Origin: Fibrobacter sp. UWB2
GTDB taxonomy: Bacteria > Fibrobacterota > Fibrobacteria > Fibrobacterales > Fibrobacteraceae
Direction: 5' to 3'
Length of the DNA: 64,000 nt
NCBI RefSeq assembly: GCF_002210425.1
Contig: NZ_MWQK01000002.1
Coordinates: 62,001 to 126,000, forward strand
Shown piece by piece: positions 52,483 to 61,386 of this stretch. The position numbers and the translations under genes were made by a program. Every line of letters starts with the position of its first letter. The first letter of the stretch is position 1. The notes under the pieces are model-generated. The model worked only from the letters and a program-made list of their open reading frames with translations. It ran no database searches and was not told the DNA's origin.

Positions 52483-53580
52483 TTACACGTTGAACAAGAA
52501 GTACATGATGTCGCCATCCTGTACGAGGTATTCCTTGCCTTCCGTACGGACGAGACCCGCTTCCTTGGCGGCGTTCCAGCTACCGTGCTTGAGGAAGTCG
52601 GCGTAGCTCAAAGTTTCGGCGCGGATAAAGCCACGTTCGAAGTCCGTGTGGATGACGCCTGCGCACTGCGGGGCCTTGAAGCCTGCGTGGAACGTCCATG
52701 CGCGGCATTCCTTTTCGCCAGCGGTGAAGAACGTGCGGAGACCGAGGATTTCGTAACCCTTGCGGACAACGGAATCGAGTCCGGATTCCGTCATGCCGAG
52801 TTCCTTCAAGAAGTCAGCCTTGTCGGCCGGTTCCATGGCGGAAAGTTCTTCTTCGATCTTACCGCTGATGACGATGACGTCGTGACCGTGCTTGGAGGCG
52901 TATTCCTTGAGCTGGTCCACATAAGTGTTACCGGTGAGGATGTCGTCTTCTTTGACGTTTGCGCAGTAGAAGAGCGGCTTTGCTGTAAGGAGTCCGAGGT
53001 CCTTGACGATGCCTTCCATTTCTTCGCTGTCGTGCATCACGGTGCGGGCGGCGCGGCCTTCTTCCATCGTCGTCTTCAAAAGTTCGCAAGCGGCGAGACG
53101 AGCCTTGGCTTCGGCGTTGCCGGTACGAGCACTCTTAGCTTCGGTAGCGAGGCGCTTTTCGACAGTGTCCAAGTCCTTGAGGATGAGTTCTGTTTCAATC
53201 ACTTCGACGTCGCGGATCGGGTCCACAGAACCGTTCACGTGGATGATGTTTTCGTCGTCAAAGCAGCGTACCACTTCCATGATGGCTTCGCATTCGCGGA
53301 TGTGGGTGAGGAACTGGTTGCCGAGACCTTCGCCCTTGGAAGCGCCTTTTACAAGACCTGCAATATCTACGAATTCTGTAACAGCCGGGACGATGGATTT
53401 CGGGTTGTAGACCTTCACAAGTTCATCGAGGCGGGCATCCGGGACGCTGACCATGCCGACGTTCGGGTCGATGGTGCAGAACGGATAGTTGGCGGATTCT
53501 GCGCCTGCGTTAGTGATTGCGTTGAAGATTGTGCTCTTGCCTACGTTCGGGAGGCCTACGATGCCGCATTTAAAACCCAT
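52483..53580 (-). CDS. ychF: Redox-regulated ATPase YchF (Obg family)
   Basis: This 365-residue P-loop protein binds ribosomes and hydrolyses ATP. It has the G1 motif [18 protein letters not shown] as switch [17 protein letters not shown] as switch II and the N-x-x-E nucleotide motif region (YCANVKED). A coiled-coil insert (about residues 130-200) and a C-terminal TGS-like domain ([30 protein letters not shown]) complete it. Length and motifs are standard. A 140-base gap separates its start from the divergent MATE gene. Confidence 0.96.
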   Translation of the reverse strand: MGFKCGIVGLPNVGKSTIFNAITNAGAESANYPFCTIDPNVGMVSVPDARLDELVKVYNPKSIVPAVTEFVDIAGLVKGASKGEGLGNQFLTHIRECEAIMEVVRCFDDENIIHVNGSVDPIRDVEVIETELILKDLDTVEKRLATEAKSARTGNAEAKARLAACELLKTTMEEGRAARTVMHDSEEMEGIVKDLGLLTAKPLFYCANVKEDDILTGNTYVDQLKEYASKHGHDVIVISGKIEEELSAMEPADKADFLKELGMTESGLDSVVRKGYEILGLRTFFTAGEKECRAWTFHAGFKAPQCAGVIHTDFERGFIRAETLSYADFLKHGSWNAAKEAGLVRTEGKEYLVQDGDIMYFLFNV

Positions 53581-53721
53581 GATAATCTCCGATTTGTGGC
53601 GCTTGTAATCGCTTTATCCTATAGCGATTCTAGTCACCTGTTTTTGCGATGTAAAGGTAGAAAATTGCCCTTTAAGCTTAAAGCGTAAAAATCTAAATTT
53701 GCCGCGGTTTTAAGGTGCTGT

Positions 53722-55071
53722 ATGGCAACGGATGCGTTAAAGACGAATATGGATATGTTGAACGGACCCCTCGGTCGTAAGATTCTGAGGTTTGCCGTTC
53801 CGCTTGCGGCGACAAGCATTTTGCAACAGCTGTTCAATGCGGCTGACATTGCCGTGGTCGGGCAGTTTGCTGGCGACAAGGCACTTGCGGCTGTTGGGGC
53901 GAATACGTTCGTCATCAACATGCTGATAAACTTGTTCGTAGGCATCTCTGTCGGCGTGAATGTCGTCGTCGCGAATTCGATTGGTGCGCAGAGCTATCGT
54001 GCCATTACGCGCAGTGTCCACACGTCTGTAATCGTCTCGTTCTTTAGTGGGATTTTGCTCTCGTTTATCGGAGTCTTTTTTGCGCGGCCGATCCTTTCGG
54101 CAATTTCGACCCCTACAGATGTTTTGGATTTGGCGGTGCGCTATCTGCAAGTCTATTTTGCGGGTATTCCGTTTGTCATGCTGTATAACTTTGTGGCGGC
54201 AATCCTGCGTGGCAAAGGCGATACAAAGCGCCCGCTTTACGTGCTCCTTGCGACGGGCGCTATCAACGTGTTGTTGAACGTCCTCTTTGTTGCAGGCTTT
54301 GGCATGAGCGTTACGGGGGTTGCGCTTGCGACCGTGATTGCAAATGCGCTGAGTGCGGGGACATTGTTCTACTTCTTGCTCCACGAAGTCGGACCGTTCA
54401 AGCTCGAATTCTGGAAGTTGAGAATTACGCCTGTGTTTCTCGGGCGCATTATGCGTGTGGGGCTCCCGGCGGGGCTTCAGGGCGTTGTGTTCTCGTTTAG
54501 CAATGTCTGCCTCCAGTCGGCCATCAACAGCCTTGGTTCTGCAACTGTAGCGGCATCTGCCGCGGCACTCACTTACGAGTTCATTGTCTATTACTGGCTC
54601 AATTCATTCTCGCATGCGTGCGTGACTTTTGTGGGGCAAAACTATGGCGCGAAAAATTTGGAACGCTGCCGCCGTGCGGTCCGTTGGACCATTTTGCTAG
54701 CGACTACATCTACGTTTGCGTTGAGCATGCTTTGCTGCTACTTTGCAAAGCCGTTGCTTTCGCTGTACACGTCCGATCCCGAAATTATTGCGACTGGTTC
54801 AATCCGCATGTACGTCGTGGTTGGCGTGCTGTTTATCAACGTCTTTTTGGACGTTTTCTCTGGTGCGCTACGTGGCATGGGGCAGTCTTTGGCTCCGGCG
54901 CTGACTTGCGTGGTGGGTGTCTGCGGTATACGAATCCTCTGGGTTATTTTTGTATTCCCGCAGTACCGTTCTTTCGCTTCGCTGATGGTGGTGTACCCGG
55001 TGAGCTGGATTGTCACCATCATGGTCTTGGCTGGGATATACATTTATCGGGTAAAACATACCCGTTTTTAA
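53722..55071 (+). CDS. MATE-family efflux transporter
   Basis: The 449-residue protein has 12 predicted TM helices in two six-helix halves. Segments typical of the family are LNGPLGRKILRFAVPLAATSILQQLFNAADI at the start, VGANTFVINMLINLFVGISVG, YNFVAAILRGKGDTKRPLY, and FVGQNYGAKN in the second half. It is an Na+ or H+ coupled exporter of cationic compounds; specificity is unknown. It is a single gene. A hairpin at 55147-55170 lies downstream, but its T run suits the minus strand better. Confidence 0.92.
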   Translation: MATDALKTNMDMLNGPLGRKILRFAVPLAATSILQQLFNAADIAVVGQFAGDKALAAVGANTFVINMLINLFVGISVGVNVVVANSIGAQSYRAITRSVHTSVIVSFFSGILLSFIGVFFARPILSAISTPTDVLDLAVRYLQVYFAGIPFVMLYNFVAAILRGKGDTKRPLYVLLATGAINVLLNVLFVAGFGMSVTGVALATVIANALSAGTLFYFLLHEVGPFKLEFWKLRITPVFLGRIMRVGLPAGLQGVVFSFSNVCLQSAINSLGSATVAASAAALTYEFIVYYWLNSFSHACVTFVGQNYGAKNLERCRRAVRWTILLATTSTFALSMLCCYFAKPLLSLYTSDPEIIATGSIRMYVVVGVLFINVFLDVFSGALRGMGQSLAPALTCVVGVCGIRILWVIFVFPQYRSFASLMVVYPVSWIVTIMVLAGIYIYRVKHTRF

Positions 55072-55146
55072 TGTAAATGTTTATTATCTGATTCGCCCAT
55101 ACGGGCGCTATTGCCAATTATTTGACATTTTGTCAACGGATGAAAA

Positions 55147-55170
55147 AAGGCCTTTTGAGATAAAGGCCTT
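55147..55170 (-). terminator. Hairpin AAGGCCTTT/AAAGGCCTT, probable minus-strand terminator
   Basis: The 9-bp stem has loop TGAGAT. On the minus strand it is followed by T6, so it could end a transcript from the lipoprotein gene at 55395-56930. On the plus strand it lacks a T run. Confidence 0.55.
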
Positions 55171-55183
55171 AAATAAAGATAAT
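55155..55183 (+). promoter_or_regulatory. Putative promoter of the 55.2-kb RNA
   Basis: TTGAGA (55155-55160) and GATAAT (55178-55183) are separated by exactly 17 bases, which would start transcription near 55190. Confidence 0.4.
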
Positions 55184-55189
55184 TTACGG

Positions 55190-55374
55190 GTATCCTAAAA
55201 CTGCCGATTTGGGATTGGATTCAAAGGCATCAATTAGTGTTGGAGAATTGGTGCTTCTGTATCGGATGGAGACTCGGATCACTATTCTTCATGATACATA
55301 ACTTAGTGACCTTGACCGAACAGAGTTTTCAATCCCAAACGGCCTTTTTTTGCCCCCTTTGAGGGGGCTTTTTA
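55190..55374 (+). ncRNA. Candidate structured small RNA, 6S-like architecture
   Basis: The 323-base gap 55072-55394 has no gene but strong RNA structure. A 14-bp closing stem joins 55203-55217 (GCCG, bulged A, TTTGGGATTG) to 55330-55343 (CAATCCCAAACGGC) and is followed by T7. Inside are a 9-bp hairpin GCATCAATT/AATTGGTGC (55227-55254) and TGTATC/GATACA (55258-55298), with large unpaired flanks. A separate terminator GCCCCC/GGGGGC plus T5 follows (55352-55373). Total length of about 160-185 bases, a long closing stem and an open centre fit 6S RNA. No conserved sequence was matched, and the minus strand could fold similarly. Confidence 0.45.
55352..55373 (+). terminator. Plus-strand terminator after the candidate RNA
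   Basis: The stem GCCCCC/GGGGGC with loop TTTGA is followed by T5. The minus-strand side has no T run, so it serves a plus-strand transcript. Confidence 0.8.
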
Positions 55375-55394
55375 ATTGCCTTGGTGAATGCTAT

Positions 55395-56930
55395 TTACAG
55401 CAAGTCGTCGAGGTTGATGCCGTACATTCTGACGTTATCAATCCAGATCTCCGTGCCGTTGTACACAAAGATGGTAAAGCGCGTAATCTTGTTGCGTGTC
55501 ACGTCCCAGCCGTGGTAGCTTTTTTTGTCCGGATTTGTGAAATCGGATGGCTTGATGGCGACACGAGTCCATTCTTCGTTGACACTTCCTTTATACGAGG
55601 TCTTGTAGTTTGTATCGGATTCTACAATCGTCTCGAGGAATACTTCGAAATCCCCGCTGCCCTTGAGCCAAACTTCCACGGAGTCGAGTCTGCTCAAGTC
55701 GTGCTGGTGCGCGGCTATGCGCGTCCCGATGACAACGTAGCGTCCGAGCTTGTTCGCCTGGTACTGCACATGCAGCATGTTCTTGCCGAAGATGGTGCTG
55801 TCAGCCTTTTCGATGCCGTTGGTCGGCTTCTGGTCAAGGTTGTTCTTGACCGTTGCACTATCGTGCGGTTGTACGTACCAGTTGTAGTTAAGTGGCGCGG
55901 GCAGTGCGTTTAAGTCGGTGCCTGCTTCGAAATTCAAAACCTCGACGCTGTTGAGAGCGCTGATAAGCGAATCGCTGAGACCTTCCCAAACTTTGACATC
56001 TTCAATCTTCTTGGCCTTCTTGTCGCCCCACATGAGCATCCACGGCCTGACTGTATCGGCGGCGCTTTCGACGCGGATGTTGAGCGTAGCGCTATTGATG
56101 GTCGTATCCCAGCCGTCGATTTCAAACGGAATGAGGTTGTTGCTTCCGTCGTAGAGGCGAATGTCACTTCCGTCCTTTTCGGCCTTCGAGAAGTCGAAGT
56201 TCTCTTCAGTCAGGCGCAGGACGAGTACGGTCGGGAAGCTGAGCGGGCGCATCCAGTCCGAAATCAAGTCAGAGGGCATAAAGCGGATGGCGTTCTCGGG
56301 GATGACCTTGTTTGGGTTCTCGATGAGGCCAAGATCAATCGTGTCGTTCGAGGTCACGCTTGCAGAGGTCTCGCCGATGGCGCTGAGTTCATCGGAATTC
56401 CAGGCACTCACGGTGACGTTTCCGCACGGAGCCTTCTGGATGACGAACTGTCCGAGCGAATCGGTCTTGACAATCGTGTTCACTCCCTGGACGGCAACCC
56501 AGGCGTAGTTGGCGGAGTCCGGCAAGTCCACAAGACCCTTGACCGTGCCGACCGCTTCGAGCGAAGCGCTGTCGAGCGTGTATTCGTGGTTCAGGTTGTT
56601 GAGCGTGTACTGCAAGACGATAGAAGAATCGCCCTTGGTAAAGTTGATGGTGTAGGAACCATTCTGGTGGCCGTCGATATGCACCCAACCATTCGTGTCG
56701 GTCTTGCCTTCGTAGGTGTAGTTCACGATGCCGGTTTCGGTGGTGTCGGCTACATACCAAGACGGGAGCACCTGGTAGCGCACGTTGGCGGCCGGAGTGC
56801 CGTCTTCAAAAAGTCGGATGGCGATGGCGTTTTCGATTTCCGTCGTATTCCCTGCCGTGTCGTTGTTTGCTGTGCAGGCAACGAGGAGTCCAAAGGGTAC
56901 CAAATAAAGAAGCTTGTTAAAATTTTTCAT
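55395..56930 (-). CDS. Lipoprotein with Ig-like/DUF2341-like and carbohydrate-binding-like domains
   Basis: The 511-residue protein has lipobox LLVAC. Two carboxypeptidase-regulatory-like (CNA-B type) domains follow (about residues 35-120 with GKTDTNGWVHIDG, and 125-200 with VKTDSLGQFVI). Next is a DUF2341-type region (FDFSKAEKDGSDIRLYDGSNNLIPFEIDGWD, about 245-310) and a C-terminal jelly-roll domain (about 335-505, FEAGTDLN...IWIDNVRMYG) resembling carbohydrate-binding modules such as CBM11. It is probably displayed at the cell surface and binds glycan. It starts one base after the TIGR02147 gene, so the two are coupled. Confidence 0.8.
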   Translation of the reverse strand: MKNFNKLLYLVPFGLLVACTANNDTAGNTTEIENAIAIRLFEDGTPAANVRYQVLPSWYVADTTETGIVNYTYEGKTDTNGWVHIDGHQNGSYTINFTKGDSSIVLQYTLNNLNHEYTLDSASLEAVGTVKGLVDLPDSANYAWVAVQGVNTIVKTDSLGQFVIQKAPCGNVTVSAWNSDELSAIGETSASVTSNDTIDLGLIENPNKVIPENAIRFMPSDLISDWMRPLSFPTVLVLRLTEENFDFSKAEKDGSDIRLYDGSNNLIPFEIDGWDTTINSATLNIRVESAADTVRPWMLMWGDKKAKKIEDVKVWEGLSDSLISALNSVEVLNFEAGTDLNALPAPLNYNWYVQPHDSATVKNNLDQKPTNGIEKADSTIFGKNMLHVQYQANKLGRYVVIGTRIAAHQHDLSRLDSVEVWLKGSGDFEVFLETIVESDTNYKTSYKGSVNEEWTRVAIKPSDFTNPDKKSYHGWDVTRNKITRFTIFVYNGTEIWIDNVRMYGINLDDLL

Positions 56931-56931
56931 T

Positions 56932-57762
56932 TTATTTTTCCTTCTTCTTATTGAGTGCGACGGGGAATAAAGCGAGGTTCAACTGCATAACGCGATCGGG
57001 GACAATGCACTTGTCGACGCGAATCTGGATTTCTTTGCGGAATTCCTTGAGCATCTTTTTCAGGTCTTCGAATCCCTTGGAATCGACTGCCATGGTGATT
57101 GTCGAAATGTCGCGGTTCTCTGGCGGAATTTCATTGAGCGAGCGGATGCCAAACTGCATAACCTTCGAATGGAAACTGCGGATGGCTTCGGCCTTTTCGG
57201 CGCCTTGGACCGTGATGTGCGGGTCGGCGAGGCGGACTTTGCTGTTGTTGTTGATCGGCTGGATAAAGCCGAGCGACTTTAAAATCTCGATGCTTTCTTG
57301 CGCCTGTTCTTCGGTGATGGGCGGAATCACGCTGCTTGCGATTTCCGGGATGTCCACGTTGCCGTGTTTCACTTCGATGAGCGCTCTTACGACGATAGTC
57401 CACCAGGCGCTTAAATACTTGAGCTCGTTGTCCTTGAGCAAATGGCGCTTCACATCGCGGAGCTGGAATGCCTTTTGCAAAATTTCAGCTTTTGTCTTTT
57501 CGGATTTTGTGCGCGATGCGACAATCAACAAGTCAAAGTATGCGGCCCCGCGACCGTCCAGTCCGAGCATTTTCTTTGCGGCGGGAACTGCGTGGACGGG
57601 GAGATTGCGCTTTTTCTGAACTATATAGTACGCATGACTTGAATCCAAGCCAAGCGTTTTGCCGAGAGTGCTGAAGGAATACAAGGAGTTGTGTTTCTTA
57701 TGCTCCAAGTAATAATCCTTGATCATATCCCGGTAGTCATCGTAATCAAAGATTTCTGCCAT
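56932..57762 (-). CDS. TIGR02147-type HTH protein
   Basis: This 276-residue protein starts at ATG 57762; the frame extends to a TTG that is less likely. The family pattern is clear: AEIFDYDDYRDMIKDYYLEHKK, an HTH-like STLGKTLGLDSSHAYYIVQ, RGAAYFDLLIVASRTKS, a winged-helix-like middle (PPITEEQAQESIEILKSLGFI) and a MQLNLALFPV end. The function is unproven; DNA binding is inferred. It is upstream of and adjacent to a lipoprotein gene, as is the other family member at 1621-2460. Seven Lys occur in its first 45 residues. Confidence 0.82.
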   Translation of the reverse strand: MAEIFDYDDYRDMIKDYYLEHKKHNSLYSFSTLGKTLGLDSSHAYYIVQKKRNLPVHAVPAAKKMLGLDGRGAAYFDLLIVASRTKSEKTKAEILQKAFQLRDVKRHLLKDNELKYLSAWWTIVVRALIEVKHGNVDIPEIASSVIPPITEEQAQESIEILKSLGFIQPINNNSKVRLADPHITVQGAEKAEAIRSFHSKVMQFGIRSLNEIPPENRDISTITMAVDSKGFEDLKKMLKEFRKEIQIRVDKCIVPDRVMQLNLALFPVALNKKKEK

Positions 57763-57886
57763 AACCAAACCTATACTAAATATACTTTAAAAATTGTGGT
57801 AGGGCTTCATGTGAGTAATTAGTAAGTAGGTATTTGGGCGATAAAAGGGCGAAAATTACTAGAATTGTAAAGGACTCTTTTGTGGA

Positions 57887-58906
57887 ATGAATATGGCTCA
57901 GAAAAAAAGTAACTGGAAAAGACGCGTTGTTGGCCTTTTGCTGATGTATGTTTTGATGTTCGTAGGGTACCAGTATTACGAAAAAAAAGTCGTAGAACGC
58001 GAACAATTCGAAATGATGATTCATGTAACGAACGAGTGCATCCGAGTTGGGGACTGGAAATGTGCCGAAAAAAATGTTCGGGAGCTTTTGAAGTCTGAAC
58101 CGGACGATACGAATTTGCAAATGCACATGGCTGGGATTCTCTTTGAACAGGAACGTTATCAGGAATGTATCAGCTATATTGAATCGCTAAATTTCAAACA
58201 CAAGGACTTAGATTACCTTGTTGAAAAGTCGAACGCCTTGGAACAGGAATTGAAAAATCTCGGCGTCGAAAAGTCTATGCATTTCCGCTTGGAATTTGAT
58301 GGCGGTCCTTCCAAGAAAGATGTGATGGAAGCTCTTGCCGTTTTGGAAGTCGCCTACGATTCAATTAGTAATTTGTTCGATTTTTTGCCCGAAAACAAGA
58401 TGAGCCTTGTGCTGTATGAGGATAAGGAATATCAGGGAACGGGACCGCGCCCGGATTGGGTTGGCGCCGTGTTTGACGGAAAATTGCGCGTGCCTGTGAA
58501 CATGATGGCATATCGTGAAGTTTATCGCCCGGTGCTGTTCCATGAACTGACACATGCATTTGTTCGTGCAATGACTCGTGCCAAAGTGCCGTGCTGGATG
58601 AACGAGGGAATTGCGCAGGTGATTGATGGCTCGCATAACAACGAAGAACACCCGGCGGGAGCAAAGCCAAGCATTGAATCGTTAAGAAAATCTTTTGTGA
58701 AAGAGACGGATGCGGCAACGGTGAAAAAACTTTATTGGTTCTCGAAGCGTATGGTCGAAGAACTTTTGTGGCGTGATGGCGGCGGCCCGGAAGCCTTCCG
58801 CAAATTTGCCAAGTGCTTGCAGGACCTTCGTGAACTTGGAATGGATGGCTCCCTGAAAAAGCATTATGGAATGACGGCTCAGGATTTGTTGGAGTCTGTA
58901 AAATGA
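57887..58906 (+). CDS. Membrane-anchored zinc peptidase-like protein (peptidase MA type)
   Basis: The 339-residue protein has one N-terminal TM helix (VVGLLLMYVLMFVGYQYY) and a TPR-like region (about residues 40-115). A metallopeptidase-like domain follows with HExxH in LFHELTHAFVRA (about residues 220-230) and the downstream WMNEGIAQ Glu, as in the gluzincin peptidase MA family. The zinc ligands appear intact. It lies in a plus-strand run, and its stop overlaps the asparaginase start (ATGA). ATG 57893 is an alternative start. Confidence 0.8.
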   Translation: MNMAQKKSNWKRRVVGLLLMYVLMFVGYQYYEKKVVEREQFEMMIHVTNECIRVGDWKCAEKNVRELLKSEPDDTNLQMHMAGILFEQERYQECISYIESLNFKHKDLDYLVEKSNALEQELKNLGVEKSMHFRLEFDGGPSKKDVMEALAVLEVAYDSISNLFDFLPENKMSLVLYEDKEYQGTGPRPDWVGAVFDGKLRVPVNMMAYREVYRPVLFHELTHAFVRAMTRAKVPCWMNEGIAQVIDGSHNNEEHPAGAKPSIESLRKSFVKETDAATVKKLYWFSKRMVEELLWRDGGGPEAFRKFAKCLQDLRELGMDGSLKKHYGMTAQDLLESVK

Positions 58907-59985
58907 AAAATATTGTGATTCTTGCGACGGGCGGTACTATTGCAGGCGCGGGCGAGCAAGGTAAGGATATAGGGTACAAGTCGGGCTCAATCAAGGCGCA
59001 AGCGCTGATTGATGCGATTCCGGAATTGAAGAATGTGGCGAATATTTGCGTGGAGCAAGTTTGCAATATCAATTCGGACGATGTTACTTCTGAAATTTGG
59101 ATTGCTTTGGCGAAGCGGATTCAGGAACTTTTGCAGCGCGAGGATGTGGACGGTATCGTGATTATGCACGGGACTGATACGATGGAAGAAACCGCTTTCT
59201 TCTTGAGTTTGACGCTGGGTGGTTCTGCTCCAAGTGCCGCCGGGAATGATGCGAAACCCGTGATTATGACAGGCTCGATGCGCCCTGCAACTGCTGCAGA
59301 ACCTGACGGCCCTGCAAACCTCCTCTTTGCCGTGAAAAGCGCTGTAGCTTTGTCATCACCGTCTTCATGTCACCCCGGATTTATTCCGGGGTCGCCATCT
59401 CGTTATGCGGACAATGCCGCAACCCAAGAATCTGTCATCCTGGAGCCGAAGGCGATAGGATCCAGTGCGGTATATGTCGCCTTTGCAGGCAAATTAATGA
59501 ACGCTCGCTCGGTGCAAAAGATTCACGCGAATGATTTGGATGCGTTTGCTGAATTGTCATGCCCGCCTCATGAATTGTCATGCCCGCCACCGAGCGGGCA
59601 TCTCCCTCTCGTAAATACATTCGACATCTCGAATATGCGCGAATTGCCCCGTGTCTCCGTTCTTTACTTTAACGCTGATGCCGATGCAGAATTGGTGCGC
59701 TTTGCGGCGGAGCGCTCGGCAGGGCTTGTCATTGCTGGTGCTGGCGCCGGAGAATTTTCTCGCGCATGGGCGGACGCATTGACGGATGTCGTTTCTAAAA
59801 ATAAAATCCCCGTCGTGATATCGACGCGAATCAATCGCGGTCGCATTGTCCCGGAACAGCTTCTTGTGCCAGGAACGATTGCCGCTTACGATTTGCCTCC
59901 AGCCAAAGCCGCCGTCCTCTTGCGCCTCGCTTTAACTACCACGAATGACCCTGCGGCCATTCAAAAGATTTTTCTAGAGAGCTAA
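58903..59985 (+). CDS. L-asparaginase carrying in-frame palindromic repeat insertions
   Basis: It hydrolyses asparagine to aspartate and ammonia. The 360-residue protein has both catalytic threonine motifs (ATGGTIAG and MHGTDTMEET), TGSMRP and the C-terminal VISTRINRGRI. Two stretches are foreign: about 39 residues after FAVKSAVA (containing SCHPGFIPGSPS and SVILEPKAIGSS) and about 20 residues after DAFA (ELSCPPHELSCPPPSGHLPL). Their DNA is made of the dispersed palindromic repeats seen between genes elsewhere in the window. The frame stays open, so the enzyme may be functional with longer surface loops. It overlaps the upstream peptidase gene by 4 bases. Confidence 0.9.
   Translation: MKNIVILATGGTIAGAGEQGKDIGYKSGSIKAQALIDAIPELKNVANICVEQVCNINSDDVTSEIWIALAKRIQELLQREDVDGIVIMHGTDTMEETAFFLSLTLGGSAPSAAGNDAKPVIMTGSMRPATAAEPDGPANLLFAVKSAVALSSPSSCHPGFIPGSPSRYADNAATQESVILEPKAIGSSAVYVAFAGKLMNARSVQKIHANDLDAFAELSCPPHELSCPPPSGHLPLVNTFDISNMRELPRVSVLYFNADADAELVRFAAERSAGLVIAGAGAGEFSRAWADALTDVVSKNKIPVVISTRINRGRIVPEQLLVPGTIAAYDLPPAKAAVLLRLALTTTNDPAAIQKIFLES
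59351..59400. repeat. Palindromic repeat inside asparaginase gene (CCCCGGA/TCCGGGG type)
   Basis: TGTCATCACC, then TCATGTCACCCCGGA, TTTAT, TCCGGGGTCGCCATCT. The stem CCCCGGA (59373-59379) pairs with TCCGGGG (59385-59391). It resembles the inner palindrome at 7871-7898. Confidence 0.65.
59434..59463. repeat. Palindromic repeat inside asparaginase gene (GTCATCCTGGAG...GGATCC type)
   Basis: GTCATCCTGGAGCCGAA is followed by GGCGATAGGATCC. It is related to the intergenic copy at 52354-52379. Confidence 0.55.
59555..59605. repeat. Partial plus complete copy of the TGTCATGCCCGCC repeat inside asparaginase gene
   Basis: A partial unit (59555-59568) is followed by a complete palindrome, TGTCATGCCCGCCAC, CGA, then GCGGGCATCTCC (59576-59605). 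It is the reference copy for the split one at 7856-7907 and the variant at 6195-6223. Confidence 0.65.
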
Positions 59986-59989
59986 AAAA

Positions 59990-60427
59990 ATGAAATTCCT
60001 CATCCAGCGAGTCACTAAGGCTCAAGTCGATATTGATGGTCTAACAGTCGGTAAAATTGATAACAAGGGATTCCTTGTGCTGATTGGCGTAGGCGAGGGC
60101 GATACTCGCGAAATTGCCGACCGCTTCATCAAGAAAATGCTTGCGCTCCGCATCTTTGCCGACGAAAACGGAAAGACGAACCTTTCCATCAAAGATGTTG
60201 GCGGCTCGCTTTTGCTCGTTTCTCAATTTACGTTGTATGCCAATTGCAATAAGGGCAATCGCCCGACATTCAATGGTGCTGGCAACCCGACGCTTGCCAA
60301 TGAACTCTACGAGTACATCATTGAACAGTGCAAAAAAGAAGTTGCCATTGTCGAAACCGGAAAATTCGGTGCCGATATGCAAGTGAGCCTCGTCAACGAC
60401 GGCCCATTTACTATAATGCTAGAGTGA
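59990..60427 (+). CDS. dtd: D-aminoacyl-tRNA deacylase
   Basis: It removes D-amino acids mischarged to tRNA. The 145-residue protein has MKFLIQRVTKAQV at the start, GFLVLIGVGEGD, the SQFTLYA catalytic strand and NDGPFTIML with the cross-subunit Gly-Pro motif. Length is standard. It starts 4 bases after the asparaginase stop, so it is probably co-transcribed. Confidence 0.95.
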   Translation: MKFLIQRVTKAQVDIDGLTVGKIDNKGFLVLIGVGEGDTREIADRFIKKMLALRIFADENGKTNLSIKDVGGSLLLVSQFTLYANCNKGNRPTFNGAGNPTLANELYEYIIEQCKKEVAIVETGKFGADMQVSLVNDGPFTIMLE

Positions 60428-60454
60428 TGGCGGGGCGTCCCCGCGGAGTTGTTT

Positions 60455-61291
60455 ATGAAAAAAAATCGTTCATCGTTCATCGCTTTATTGTTCGCGTCAA
60501 TGCTATTCGTCTCTTGTGCGGGTTCGCGCGATAGCGCTCCCGAAGGTGGCGACATGGCAGACGCTCCGTGCACGGAATGTGGCACGCAAGGCGATATCGT
60601 GCTGAAAATCACGGACGAAAAGTTCTACCGCGAATGGAACCAAGTCGCATTTAGCCGTATCGATTCCAATGCTGTTGTCGGCGTTTTCCCTGCGCTCAAG
60701 GTGACGGCGACACGCCCCGAAGATTGCAAAATGTGCCACAGCTTCAGTGCCGATGCTCTCGATTTTGACTTGGCGCGCGTTGAAGATTCTTTGTTTGCAA
60801 AAGCGTTCCCGAAAATGCAACGAGACTTAATGATTGTCGGCATGCGCGTCCCCGATGCGGATTCCGCTTACGTTGATTCTTTGTCTGTAAAGCTCCTTGC
60901 CGAAAAATTCGTGGAAGGCAAACGCTTGGATGACGTGACTCCGTGGGAAGAGCGCGATGGCGTGGAACAGACAATTGCACGCCAGTTGCCGTTTAAACTT
61001 AAAGAATTGCTGAACGGAATAGCGAGTCGCTATGAACTTCGCTATTTGACAATCCCGCTGGTGCTGAATGTGGAAATGGATCCGGATTTAGGCAAGAAGG
61101 GAGGCTTTACATGGCAAATCGTGTGGAGCATGTGGGATGCCCGCTACGGTGAACTTGTCGCCCTCACTTACTCCAAATTTACCGCCGCAACGACGACCCG
61201 CGTGGCGCCTGAAAAGGAATGGGCTACGCCGTTTGCCTCTAGACTCTGGAAACTGCTCAACACTGACGTCGCGCATTTCGAAAACCACTAA
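60455..61291 (+). CDS. Hypothetical lipoprotein
   Basis: The 278-residue protein starts at ATG 60455 (GGAG 7 bases upstream). Lipobox FVSC is followed by AGSRDSAPEGG. Two Cys pairs, CTEC and CKMC (about residues 39-42 and 92-95), stand in the first third. The rest is alpha/beta with a VPLVLNVEMDPDLGKKGGFTWQIVWSMWDARYGELVALTYSKFTA strand-turn-strand near the end. No family is recognised. It follows dtd by 27 bases. Confidence 0.7.
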   Translation: MKKNRSSFIALLFASMLFVSCAGSRDSAPEGGDMADAPCTECGTQGDIVLKITDEKFYREWNQVAFSRIDSNAVVGVFPALKVTATRPEDCKMCHSFSADALDFDLARVEDSLFAKAFPKMQRDLMIVGMRVPDADSAYVDSLSVKLLAEKFVEGKRLDDVTPWEERDGVEQTIARQLPFKLKELLNGIASRYELRYLTIPLVLNVEMDPDLGKKGGFTWQIVWSMWDARYGELVALTYSKFTAATTTRVAPEKEWATPFASRLWKLLNTDVAHFENH

Positions 61292-61386
61292 TTTAGACGA
61301 GAGAACGGCTCTTCGAACCTACAGACGAGAGACTAAAGATTTTTAAGGTGCTACGCGAAAAAAATGAACTGTTCTTATTGCATTTT

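Noticed and set aside
52585-53688. 367-codon frame opposite ychF
   Set aside because: ychF on the other strand matches its family over the full length; the opposite frame is low-complexity Phe/Val/Asp-rich.
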